NCBI GenBank assembly: GCA_007922195.1
Contig: ML681989.1
Location: 49,994,180 to 50,058,179, forward strand
DNA from: Podocnemis expansa
Lineage: Eukaryota; Chordata; Testudines; Podocnemididae
Direction: 5' to 3'
Length of the DNA: 64,000 bases
The position numbers were made by a program, and so were the translations under genes. Numbering within the stretch: the stretch's first letter is position 1; each line of letters opens with the position of its first letter. Positions 43,439 through 54,722 of the stretch are shown in pieces. The notes below the pieces were generated by a model, which saw only the letters and a list, made by a program, of their open reading frames with translations, was not told where the DNA came from and did not search any database.

Positions 43439-45789
43439 ACTGGTTTCCCCAATGTGAAAAACAAAAATTCCCAGCAACAAACCCCTGCTGGCAATATCCT
43501 GCTTGCACTATTGTTTTAAAAGTCAAAAGAAAAAAAAAAAAAAAAGAAAAAAACCAAACCAGGCTAAACATTACATGTTTATCCATTGACCTGTGAAGAA
43601 TAATACTGTAAAACAGCAACAGAGTTTATTTCTCTGGTCCTGCCTCCATCCCTTTTAGCAAACAGTCCAATATCATCCTTAAAAGAAAAATGGAGATCAA
43701 AGAAAAATGTATATCATCTCTCTTTCTGCATCACCTATTTCCCCCCCTCAAAACATTTTAGTTCCCCCTCCCCTGACTCCAGCACATTGCTAAATTAATT
43801 ACCTTTATACAGCGTCTCACAGCATGGCTGAGCAATAATGAACAGATCCTCATGGCTCACATGCTGGCAGCTTTAAAAAAAAAAGACTTTTAATCAGCTG
43901 AATGGGCACAGGAGAAATTATCATAGGACGTGCATGTCAGCAGAGCCTAGATCCACACAAAGCATGAAGCTCTTTTGGTCTGGGCTCCACTTGGCCCGCA
44001 GAAAGAACTGCTTTTTCCAAGCAGTTCCCTGGAAAGGAATTAGTAGAAAGTTACCACCTGCATATTGCAGTCTACCATAGATCGCTCATCAGGCAAGCGA
44101 AATGGCTTGTAAAACATCACAGCTTTTTTTTTTTCTTCTTTAAGGTCCATTATTCAACCTGAACGAGTCCAATAGAAGTAATTTTCCTATGCCCCCCTCC
44201 TCTACCAATCCAAGTTAAAGATAAGGGTGTTGTCTTGCTGCTGCTTATTTACTAGGAATTGATGGCAAAGATATGCTGTCACCCCAAAATTTCCTTATTC
44301 CTTTTAGGTTGTAAGCATGTTGGTGGTCGGGACTGTCATTTAGTCTGTGTTTGTGCTGGGTCTGACTCTGCTTGAGATCTCTAAGGGTATATGTCTAGAA
44401 TGCCGTGTAAGCCCCAGGTTAGTAGAACTCAAGTTAGCAGACTGTGAGTTTGTTAACTTTGGACTTGAGTATCTATACTCATTTGTAACCCTAGGTTAGG
44501 TACCATTGACCATCTTACATATATCCTTATCAACCCCTGGGATCAGGTGATTGGCCATGGCCACAATGGGCATGATTTCCTGTATTTTAGTCAAATGAGT
44601 GTCGCCTTATCAGGTGCTCAGACCAGTCCATTGTTTCTGTATGCATACCTCTGCAAGGCGTGAACCCTCATTCAGCTTTATGATTGCCTGAATCTATTCA
44701 GACCATGTAAGATGCACCCTTATGGATGTGACATAGCAGAGTTTCATATCTGTGCATATGTGACACTTTAGGAAACGTGCCACCATAACAATAATTTTCA
44801 GTATGTCATGAGTATTCCAAAAACACTGAGCACAACATACTTTGTATTAGACAATATACAGTTACAGTACAAGGATGAACATGAATGATACATGAATCAT
44901 GCTATAAGGGTGTACATGGAGTACAGCATGTCACACCTAGCTGTTAGCCCTGGGTTAGCAAGATTTGTGTGTAGCTGGAAGGGGGTTAGGCTTGAGCCTG
45001 AGCTCAAACACTGGACCTACTTTGCAGTGTAGGTTTATCCTACATGGACTCACAAGTAGCCACAATAACTCCCTTTGTTCCATCTTCATGTAGATAGCAC
45101 AGATACAGACAGTTGGGATGCATACATACCTTTGCCTCTTCATTCCTTCTGGGTATCCAGCATTGAACTCATTGAACACAAATCTTGTTATCTGGTGCAA
45201 GACCTTTCTGTGTGGCTCCCACCATCAGACATAGTCTTCTTGTATCTCTGCAGACCCCCCCCCAGTTCTTTTCAAATATCACCAGCCTAAATATAATTTT
45301 TTTCTTGATTGGCTGTCTTAACTCCTTTCACTCGCCCCTGCTATGCTGTATTGAACTCTGTTTTGGGATACAATTTGTTAATGATCTGACAATGGTCATA
45401 CAAGACTACAGTGACTCTTGGCCAGTTAGAATAAGAGACCTCTACAGACTTCACTAACAGATTGAATATTCAGTAATTGGGGCTAACTTATCTTATCAGG
45501 TAAGATGGGTGTGTCTCCCATTTCTACCTGTCTGTCTGCATATTTCTAGTTCCGCAGTCTCTGGAGCTGGTCAAAAAATAAGGGCCCAGAGAGGAGCATG
45601 TAAAATCTTTTTTGAAATGTTTCCCATCTCCTTGTCAAATTTCAAAATTTGGAAAAAAAGAAAAAAAACTGACCTGCCCTTTAGTTGGAGAAAAAGGCTT
45701 CAAGAAAAACAAATGAGCTATGGTTCTTTTCCAATTGCAAGAGGTAATTTTGCTTTCCTTGTCCCCTCACCTTGCTAATTGCTGTATTG
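43439..45789. other. No gene recognised; decayed GTCTA-type repeat at 44391-45060
   Basis: 44391-44520 and 44935-45060 contain paired CCTAGGTTAG and CCCTGGGTTAG words and GTCTA/TACATG-like ends, suggesting a further decayed palindromic-core element opened by later sequence. An A run lies at 43527-43546. Confidence 0.35.
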
Positions 45790-46000
45790 CACTGTTTGAA
45801 TCCTAACAACTGCTTTTATCTGCTGTTACAGTCTCAGCAGATCCTATGACTTACACTCCCCTGCATTTATTTTGCTTCCATTCTGTAAGGTCCTCATCTT
45901 CAAGCATCTGATGAAGTGGGATTTTCTCTAATGAAAGCTCATGTGATAAGAAAAACTGTTAGTCTTTACAGGTGCCATCAGACTCCTTGTTTGTTTTGAT
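45790..46000 (+). mobile_element. 3'-anchored retroposon with upstream extension
   Basis: CACTCCCCTGCATTTATTT and CCATTCTGTAAG lead to TTCAAGCATCTGATGAAGTG, ATGAAAGCTCATGTG, CTGTTAGTCTTTACAG and CAGACTCCTTGTTTG. Same architecture as 12490-12716. The terminal CTAACACGGCTA block is absent. Confidence 0.7.
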
Positions 46001-47250
46001 GAAAAACTTGGCAAATTTTTCTAGTTTTTCATTTAAACTTTAACAAACTTTTTTTTGTCAAACTCAAAACCTTCCAACCAACTCTATCAATCCCCATGAC
46101 AGTTTGGCTCCTCCCTCAATATGTGACCATTCAGTGAATTCATCTGAGAGAAAGATTACTATTACCTTCTTTTATTCATATCACTATATAGGAATCATGT
46201 TGCCAGCTAATTAAGTCCAGCCTCTTGTGAGGTAAAACATAATGAAAGATGCTATGCAAAATTAAATAATATTGTATGGAATGGTTCAAAGCACCTCCTG
46301 GAGCTACACACCACTTCTTCCTTTCTCTGTTGCAGGGATGAGAAGCTCTTTGAAAGGAAACAAGGCAGCTTCCTCCAGAAATTGATTTACCACTTCAGAA
46401 AGCAAATTCATGACTTGGGAAGGCATTTGGAACAGTGATGTGAAAGCTGACCTCCTCCTAACAGCTAAAAGGACTCCTAAAGGCCATAGCCATTTTAATC
46501 CCCAGTTTGGCTCTCTCTGTGCTTTTGCTCCCCTGTAACCTTTCCTGTATTTCTAACCTTGGCAGCAATTTGATGACACCAAATATTGGCCTTCCATCTT
46601 GGGACATTGCCCAGCAATGCTCAGTGGCAGATCAGGGGCTGCAGAGCCTCTAGGCCTCCCCATCAGTGCCCTCTCTCTCACTGGAGGGTCTTCTGCCCCA
46701 CCAGCAAGCCAGTGCTGGGGGGGTGGCTGGGGCCAGAGGCCAGCCACATTCTGGATGGTTGGCTCTAGGGTAATGCGGGGCCAACTGTTGCGCATGGTGC
46801 ATCTTGGCCCACACCGGAGACCGTACTGCATGCATGGCAGTCAGCCCTACCTCCTCCAGGGATGACCAGCCAGGCCACAGCTAGCCCGCCTCACCCCCAG
46901 GGACACAGTGGTCGGCCCAGGGGCGGGGTGATAAGAGGAGAGCTCAGCCTGTGGACTGACTCACCCCGCCCCTGAGGATAGCTTGGCCAGGCCAGGGGCA
47001 GGGCAGGAGCTCAGAGCCTGGCCTCAGGCCAGCCTGCCCCTTTCCCCTTCTGAGTGCTGGGCTGCTGGCATGGTAGAGGGGCCCCCACATTATAGTGGGC
47101 CTCTGGGCCCAGGCCCTGTTGGCCCATGAAGTAATCTGTCTTGGCAATGCTGCAGTCACATTGTCACCTGCAATAGGAAATGCCTGAAGGACTTTTGTGG
47201 CCATGCCAATCAAATGTTTCTCACTTGTGCATATGAAATGCATCTCCAGC
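46001..47250. other. No gene recognised
   Basis: 46560-47130 is GC-rich with GGGCC(C/T) palindromic phrases and may be a MITE, but no termini were found. Confidence 0.4.
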
Positions 47251-47259
47251 TAGTCACAG

Positions 47260-48230
47260 ATTTTCCCTTTGATGATGGTTGATGCAATATACACTGGACA
47301 AATGTAACCTGATTTCATAAAGACCTTGATTTTTAGGAGGTCTGTTGCCATTCACTCAGTCTAAATTCTTGACTTCTATGAGTTCATGGAACATGACTCT
47401 ATCTACCTGTCTTCCACTCAAAGCATACAGATAAAAGAATAAATTCATTCTTCTGCAAAAGTTTCAAACCCTTCCTGATACTCCTGAGAATATAGCCCTA
47501 GGATGATTTTGAGGCTACAGCAGTCCAGTTGGATGCATTGTCAAACAGGTATCTACATCCTTGTACCAAATATACAAAGAAGAGGCTTCCCTTTGGTCTC
47601 CTGGGGAGCAAGCAGTAAGGCACTTGACTTCATTGATCTGTAATATTTTATTACAGTCTAGAAAGGGTTGACTGCCCACAAATTTGCTCCATGTAGTGAA
47701 TTAAAGGTCTGATGGAAGTCTATAAAAAAAATGCAGTGCAGGGCTTATTAAATTCAGCCATCTTCTAAAAAAGACTGTCTCAAGGTAAGGATCTTGTCAA
47801 CAGTGGAATGGCCTGGTCCAAAGCCGCATTGAGCAGCCTTACTTTTGCCGCAGATTGCATCATTGATTTGAGACATTAGCATGGAAGCAAAGACTTTCAT
47901 GAGATTGAGAACAACATTATGCCTTTATAGTTGTTACATTCAGCTTTATCACTCTTTTTGAACACAAGTAGAACAACCCACTTCTTCAAGTCACCAGGGA
48001 TAATATTAGAACACCATATGCTCTGGAAGAGAAGAGCTGAGGCAACCATGGGATATCAATACTCTGACATGGCTTCAACAATTCAAAGTTGATGTTACAA
48101 ACCCCTGCTACCTTCTGAGATTTTGTCTTATGGACTGCGATATGGAACTTTCTGTGAATTGACATTTTCAACTCTCATCATCTGCCAGCTGCTCCATACC
48201 AGGTGGAAGGAAAAGATCAGTAACAAGGAT
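47260..48230 (-). pseudogene. Fossil non-LTR retrotransposon reverse transcriptase (not CR1)
   Basis: Minus-strand fragments in broken frames follow the reverse-transcriptase order: KVAGVCNINFELLKP (near 48110), VVLLVFKKSDKAECNNYKGI (47915-47975), QCGFGPGHSTVDK (47790-47831) and FIDFHQTFNS (47700-47730). The last corresponds to the motif with the first catalytic aspartate. The NY(R/K)GI and QCGF patterns belong to LINE reverse transcriptases other than CR1; the exact clade is not resolved. Several frameshifts and stops show it is dead. Confidence 0.7.
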
Positions 48231-49158
48231 ATTTGAATACAAACCCAGCAACCACCTCCTTTGGCACTCGTTAGATTTTGGCAGCTTTCTTTGTATGTGC
48301 ATATTATAAGAATGGATGACCAATGACTCCTGAAGTGTGCATACCAAGGAATGCTGCTACACATCTGTCAGTCATGTGGGTTCCAAAAGTTTCAGTGGTG
48401 TGACAAAAATGCCACTTCTGAAAATGAACTGAATACACAATCAAACCATTTTATGCCCCATGCCAGAGATCAGTCTGAGTGGCGTTTAATTTGCAAGAAG
48501 GCCATGCCCTGTTGTGATTTGCCACAATGATGATGATGATGATGATGATGATGACGATGAGAAAAGGCTGACTGTGTCATAGCATCCATGTAGTAATATA
48601 AACATCTCTGGTTGCAAGACTAGAACAGAGGAGACACTGCTTCCAGGAAGAGGGCAAAAGGCCTCCTTTTAGAGAAATGGTCTCTTTGAATAGGATCTAG
48701 AGGTGACAGAGCCCAATGTCTTGGGTTATTTTTAGCCTGAGAGATAGGACTAAAGGTCTAGAATGGAAGCTCTTTTTATGGCATAACTTAGTGACGTCTG
48801 CAGCCCCAAAGAATAATCCAGTCTTTCACACTTATTCCCCTTCTCTTAGGCTGCCTGAACAGGATGATTCAGTCTCATCTCAACAGATTAGCATGTTTCA
48901 CTTGCAGTGCTTCATCCAGCATCTTGAAGCAGACTTCCTGAATTAGACCCTACCTCCTCCCCAACCATCCAACTACTCACTGAAATTCTCTAAATTCCAG
49001 AAGATAACCTTCCATGTTCAGAGAAGAACTTTACATCAATGATCCTCAGACATCAATGTTCTCCAAACAATTCAGCCAGACTTTGCACACCACAGGATAC
49101 CTGGCATTTCAGGTGCTATGATCTGTGCTGGGTTTAGAGCTGGAATTCCCCCCACCCC
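48231..49158. other. No gene recognised; (GAT)n microsatellite
   Basis: GATGATGAT repeat at 48528-48561 with one interruption (GAC). The rest is unassigned. Confidence 0.5.
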
Positions 49159-49432
49159 CACACTGGCAGGTGCTAGGTCAATGGAGAAGTGGTGCGGGGC
49201 GGGGGCCTGGAGGCCAATTAGGTCAATTTAAGGGATTTCCCCATCTACATTGTCTTAAGTCGACTTAATAAAGTTGACTTAATTGTTAAGCTGACCTTAA
49301 GAGGTGGTGGTATTAAAATCGACTTAAGGAAATGCCTAAGTTGACTTAATAAAAGCCCAGTGTGCCTGCAGGAGTCTGTAGGTCAACGTAACCTTCCTCT
49401 GGTCGACCTAAGGCTCCAGTGTAGATGTACCC
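49159..49432. mobile_element. Palindromic-core element, AAGTCGACTT family
   Basis: Contains TTAAGTCGACTTAATAAAG and many variants. The right end is AGTGTAGATGTACCC. CACTGGCAGGTGCTAGGTCA is shared with 11948-12345, and the left terminus is missing. Confidence 0.65.
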
Positions 49433-49640
49433 AAAGAGAGAGAAAAAGTCGTGGAGAAAAGAAAACAAAGAAGAGGAGTACTCATTGATGGAGAGGAGAG
49501 AGACACAGGGGAAAAGCCTGAAATGGGAAAACCGCCAGAAGAAGTGCCTTTGTCCACTCAAGATAAAATGCTTCCTGTAATCAAATCAATACTAGCATGA
49601 GAAGGTGGCAGCTGAATCCCCTAACAAAAGCAAGAAACAG

Positions 49641-49752
49641 ACTAGAGTCATGGGGTTGGAAGGGAGCTCATGCAATCATCTAGTCCAACTCTCCTAGGGT
49701 TTGAACCTATAACCTTCTGCATGTAAAGCACAGGCAGGCACCACCACACTAT
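49641..49752 (-). mobile_element. tRNA-derived SINE with CR1-like tail
   Basis: On the minus strand, TGCTTTACATGCAGAAGG and B-box-like GGTTCAAACCC precede AGTTGGACTAGATGATTGCA and the CR1-like terminus. Same family as the 11.8- and 42.6-kb copies. Confidence 0.8.
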
Positions 49753-50158
49753 TTGTAACCTGCAAAATATTGCGAAGCCTTAAAACATTCTTCTTAAAAA
49801 CTGAAAGGCAGAAACATCCTTAAGACAAAGCCTTTCTATGCTCATGATACACCACTTGCTAAAGAGCAGGATGCAACCATGGGGAGGAATTTTATAAAGT
49901 TAAATAAATGTGCTGAAAATGCATCATGCAGTTTAATAACCTATCATGCAAAATAGTGAATAGTCTGGTGCATTTTCAAACCATCCTTTTAGCTTTGTAG
50001 GAGTGTTCCCTGAAGCTGTAGCTAGTCCCTCCAGCTTCTTTGAACTGCTATAGAGTCATAGAAGAGAGAACTCTGGAAAGCAGCATCACATCAGATATTA
50101 GGCTCTGTGCCTCCCCAGTTATTGTTTTATTTTCTACTAGAATGAAGGCCTTGTAGAG

Positions 50159-50346
50159 CAAGGGTCTCAAACTCAAATCACCACAAGGGCTGCATGAGGA
50201 CTAGTACCGCAGCGCAAGGGCTGCACCATTGAAACCTTTTCATGCAACAATATTGCAAATATCAGTAACAAGAGTGTTGCTGCAGGCCACAGGAAATAGC
50301 TCTAGGGGCTGTATGTGGCCCATGAGCTATGTGTTTGAGACCCCTA
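50159..50346. mobile_element. hAT-Charlie-like MITE
   Basis: The ends CAAGGGTCTCAAACTC and GTTTGAGACCCCTA are inverted repeats. Perfect 8-bp duplications TTGTAGAG lie at 50151-50158 and 50347-50354. It is 188 bp and non-coding. Confidence 0.9.
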
Positions 50347-50441
50347 TTGTAGAGGATACTACCTTACATTCACACACACTGCACTGTGCCCTGGTAATGG
50401 GAAAATTTTAGCTTGAATTCATCCCCTTGGAGTGTCTTGGA

Positions 50442-50901
50442 CTATGTCTACACTAGCAAATTAGTCCAGGCTAAGCAAGCTTAGTCTGGACTAATTTGTT
50501 CCAGGTCTACACTAGGCTTTGCCTAGTTCAAACTAAAAAATTACAATTTTTTTTTTGCTCAAACTAGCCAAAGCTTAGTTCAAACTAATTAGTTCAAATA
50601 GGTAATTCAAATTTAGCACTTAGCTTGAATGTTAGTTCAAACTAGGGTGATGTAGACTCCTTAGTTCAAACTCAAAAAGTTCGAACTAAGCGCTTTTTCT
50701 AGTTCAAACTAACTTTTTAGTTTGAACTAGCTGTGCTTTTTAGTTTGAACTAACTTTTTAGGTTGAACTAAAAAGCGCGGTTAGTTCGAACTGAAAAGCT
50801 GTTGTTAGTCCGAACTAACCTGCGGTTAGTTCAAACTAACTGGGAACTGCTTAATTCAGCCTAAGGAAGTCTGAACTAAGCTTTCTAATGTAGACATAGC
50901 C
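50442..50901. mobile_element. Palindromic-core element, TAGTTCGAACTA family
   Basis: The ends CTATGTCTACACTAG and AATGTAGACATAGCC are inverted. The interior is a near-continuous array of TTAGTTCAAACTAA, TAGTTCGAACTAA and AGTTTGAACTA words. Most CpG are already TpG or CpA. It has no GC-rich centre, unlike the 18.2-kb relative. Confidence 0.8.
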
Positions 50902-53840
50902 TTAGAGTCCTGCTGTTGCTTAGAGCATGACAAAAACAATGTTCAACTTTGCAAACATAAATTGGATGTATTTTTGTTGTATGTTATATAATCGTTCTTT
51001 CTCAAATGCTGGGTTCAGAGTTTTACTGTGTCTTAACCTAACACCATAAATCCTAATACCTTAGCCTTAAATAGAACAATCACATTCAATTTTGAGGAGG
51101 GCCAGCAAATGGTGCTATCACTTCAGTATGCCTTCTTCAAAGAGAATGTCTATAGTTCCTTGGCAAAACAGTTTGTAGTTTACTTATTGCGCCCAAGTAC
51201 CTCAGGAGATTATATGAATATCTTAGCAAACGTGTCTATAGGTAATAATCCTGTGCACCAATCTCTAACTACCAATTCCGAAAAATACAGTAAGCATCAC
51301 AAAATATGAAGGGTCCAATATATCCCCCAGTGTCCTCCAGAGTGTGTCTGTCATTTGTAATAAATAGCCAGCACCCCTTACTTCAATATCCTGCCTTTCT
51401 TCCCTCTCCTCATGGCTGAAAAATCATACAGAATGATCATGGCTTCACAGAGTAAGCAAATTTATGCATGCTGGGGTTTATGTATGCTGGGGGAGCCAAT
51501 GGCTGCATATACTCTCATTTCTCAGTTCATTCAAGAATGTATTTATATGATTTGTGACACTAACAATCAAACAGTGGTCCTGAAGCACACATTGACAGCC
51601 AAATTTGGCACTGGGTCATAAATAGCTGTAAGGCTAGGAAAGGATGCCTGAATCACCTGGTCCTCATTTTGCATAATTTTAAAACTTCATTTGTAAAGTA
51701 CCCAAGCCAAACGGCCTTTTAACTCATTCCTGTTTACATGCAGTATATTAAAGGCAATCCACCTTTACCCCAATCCATAGGCCTCTGGGAGAAAATCACC
51801 TACCCTTCCTCAATTCACGTTCTAGGGCTCAGAATCACCCATTCCCAAACCTTAAGTTTCCAGGTGTAACCTGGATAATTGATGTACCCACCCTTGTCCT
51901 GTCCATAGGGCTACAGGTATAATCTTCTGCAGGCTCGCATGGTCTTTTACCAGTGAAGAAGCTTTTCTCAATAATAACTAAAGAATAAAGATATTAACAC
52001 TTACCAGAACAGCATACACATGCTAAGCATACTCACTACTCACTGCTAAGCATGCTCACTACTCCCAATCAGGCAGACAAACTTCTTCTGGTGGCTGGTT
52101 CGGTGCCAGGGGGCAGGGACGGTGCAGCAGGGGACAGGGCAAACTTCTCCTGGTAGACAAACTTCTTGTGGCCAAATCAGGGCCGGGGGGCAGGGCCGGT
52201 GTGGCAGGCATGGGGCCTGGGCCCCCAACCTTTTTCAGTGACACTGCTGCTTAACAGCCTGATACTAAATTATTTGGTATAATTTATACGGGGCTGTGAA
52301 GATGTGACCACATTCTGCTTAGCTTATGACTGCTGTCTCCTCTAAAATGGCTGCTGCAGCTTAGCTAAAAAAACAAGGCCTCACATCTTACAGTATATGC
52401 AGGGAAAATCCAGTGTCTTAGCAAACTTTTTCAGTAATGGAGACATTCTCTTGGGCCTTGAATTTTGAATCTGTAGACCTTCCTGACTGTTTAACTAGGA
52501 CAGTCAATGATGAGTCTGCTTGCCAGCTGGGCCTCCACATAGCTATCTTGTTTCCACAGCAGATGGCCAGATCTAGAGTGCATGCGCTGACTGGCAGCAC
52601 CTTCCTCATGAGCTGGAGAGCAGAATTATTTACACACTGACGTCCCTGACACTGATTCACAGTGGGCTCCTCCACTGAGCCATGAAGGTAATGTTTTGTT
52701 CATATGTTTGATATGGTCTTCTCCTGACAGCCTACCTGTCTCCAGTGCCTGCTTCACACAGAAGGCAGAATCTGTACTGGAGATGACCAGGCTTTGCCTG
52801 TTGGCAATGCTTGTGTGGGAATGGAGACTCAGAAAACTTCATGGAATATTTGAGCCAGCTGGCTCTTCTGTGTGTATTTCTGACAGTGCATTCTTTGTAT
52901 TCGTTGTTAAGACACTTTGCTTGATCTGTAACCATGTATGTCAAGGTGCAGGGGAACTACTTGGTCCCTGGATGAATGACAACTTTACCTCATATCAGTT
53001 CACCTGGCCTATGCAAAGGTGCTTAGGGAAGGAGCTACTAGGAATGACTTCTTGGGAGGCAGGAGGATGTGTTTGGAAAAGAAGACTCAACACTCATGTC
53101 TGTACAGAACCAGGCTGAATCCAGGCTGGAGGGTTTATCGGATTGTTTTACTTTCTTGTTATAACCACTGATCCTTGAGGAGGAGATCTTGCTGGTTGCA
53201 CCTTTTGTATTCTGAGCTACTCTATCAGCTCCCACATGTATTCTGAACGCTCCTGCAGTGACCACTGGATTCTTGGGAGGATTTCTCCAATCTGTTCATT
53301 CACTTTTTGGACAGCAGAATCCCACAGTCCCTAGAGGAATATAAATTTGGGTTTACAGACTCCAACAATCAACTGTTATACTAAGCAAACAACAACAGAA
53401 TTGATCCACACACATTGAGCCAATGGCCTCACTTCCTTTATAACCTTTAATTTTAGAGGCTGTCAAGCTGGCCAAGAGAGCAGTCAAGACTCAAGCCAGT
53501 GGCTACTGATCTCACAGGGATATAATCTTCATAATATTGACTCATCCTGTAACTGGCTACACAGTAATGGTCACTCCTTCTCCAGCATTCCAGTGCATCA
53601 CTCTCATTATAAAGAGCTGGGAAGTTGTAGCCACTGATCCATTTTAACTTCATTTTCCCGATAAAATAGTTTGCCTTTTCCCCAGATTTTGTTTTCTTAA
53701 AAATTGGCCAAATTGTTAGGTCCTCATTCAATAGTTACTAGATCCATGCTAAGGCAAACTCTCACTCAGTTAGTGGCAGCTTGCTTAATAAAACATGAGC
53801 AGCAACCTTACAACATGGGCTCATGGTTTCTAGTTCCTTA
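50902..53840. other. No gene recognised; 75-bp tandem duplication at 52070-52220
   Basis: GCAGACAAACTTCTTCTGGT...GGCCAGGGGGCAGGG-type wording occurs twice at about 52073 and 52154. The 140-codon frame at 52696-53118 has no recognisable domain. Confidence 0.45.
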
Positions 53841-53920
53841 TATGTATCTGAAATCTTTTATCTCCTCTGGTTGCATGCAGTATTGTCTATTCATGTTCCC
53901 TTCCCTAGACATTTTAGGAA
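53841..53920. repeat. 80-bp direct repeat, left of the solo LTR
   Basis: Matches 54643-54722 with three mismatches by eye. It includes TGAAATCTTTTATCTCCTCT and GACATTTTAGGAA. Confidence 0.85.
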
Positions 53921-53921
53921 G

Positions 53922-54642
53922 TGGGCGGAGCCAGTGGACAGTGAGAGCACCCAGCAGTGTGCTGGGTGGCACGAATGACCGGTGGCCAGAGCTGGCGGAC
54001 AATGGGCAGAGCCAACAGATGGTGACAGCGGCTAGCAGCAAGCTGGGCAGTGTGAGTGAATGGTGGGCGGAGTCGGCGGCCAGTGGCCAGAGCCAAGGAC
54101 GGCGCTAGTGGATGGAGTGAGTGACCAGCGGGTAGTGCTGGCGGACAGCTGGCATGAGAGACATTCCCTACTTACCCTAGGGTTGGTTGGGAGCCTAGTT
54201 AGCACTGATTCTCCAGATCGGTGCCAGTTTTTGCTAGTGAGTTTACCTTTGCTGCTATGATATGTGCTATCATGTTGGAAGTCTGATTAGCACTGATTCC
54301 TCAGATCAGTGTGGGTTTTTGCCATTAAGTCTTGTATGTTCTGTTATGTGGTATGGGTGGTTGGGAGCTTTGCTCTGTATCGATTTTCTAGATCAGTGCT
54401 GATCACTGTTATTTGGCCTTTCACATTATATTTTACTACTATTAAAAGTTCTGTTTACTACACTCAGACTAGTGCTTGGGAGTGGGGAAGCCTTACCCCA
54501 TTGGGGTGCCCAGGGAACAGTGCAGGATTCCCAGATATCTGGGTGGGGGCTTGAGCCAGTTGGTGGTGTTGCATTATTGGGAAACGCCTAGATATAGAAC
54601 TCAGCCCTTGTTCTGTCAGCCTGCCCTAGCAAATGGGTTACA
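53922..54642 (+). mobile_element. Solo LTR of an LTR retrotransposon (copy B)
   Basis: It has TG...CA boundaries (TGGGCGGAGC to GGGTTACA) and aligns with copy A at 8891-9575. The 5' third (53922-54140) contains three to four degenerate units of about 66 bp with GGCGGA(G/C) and CAGTGTG phrases. ATTATATTTTACTACTATTA near 54425 could be a TATA or polyadenylation region. No internal retrotransposon sequence is attached. Confidence 0.75.
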
Positions 54643-54722
54643 TATGTAACTGAAATCTTTTATCTCCTCTGGTTGCATGCAGTATTGTTTATTCATGTTC
54701 CCTTCCCTCGACATTTTAGGAA
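54643..54722. repeat. 80-bp direct repeat, right of the solo LTR
   Basis: Second copy of 53841-53920. Confidence 0.85.

Noticed and set aside
52696..53118. 140-codon open frame
   Set aside because: Overlaps an opposite-strand frame, has no recognisable domain, and is within chance length for 64 kb.
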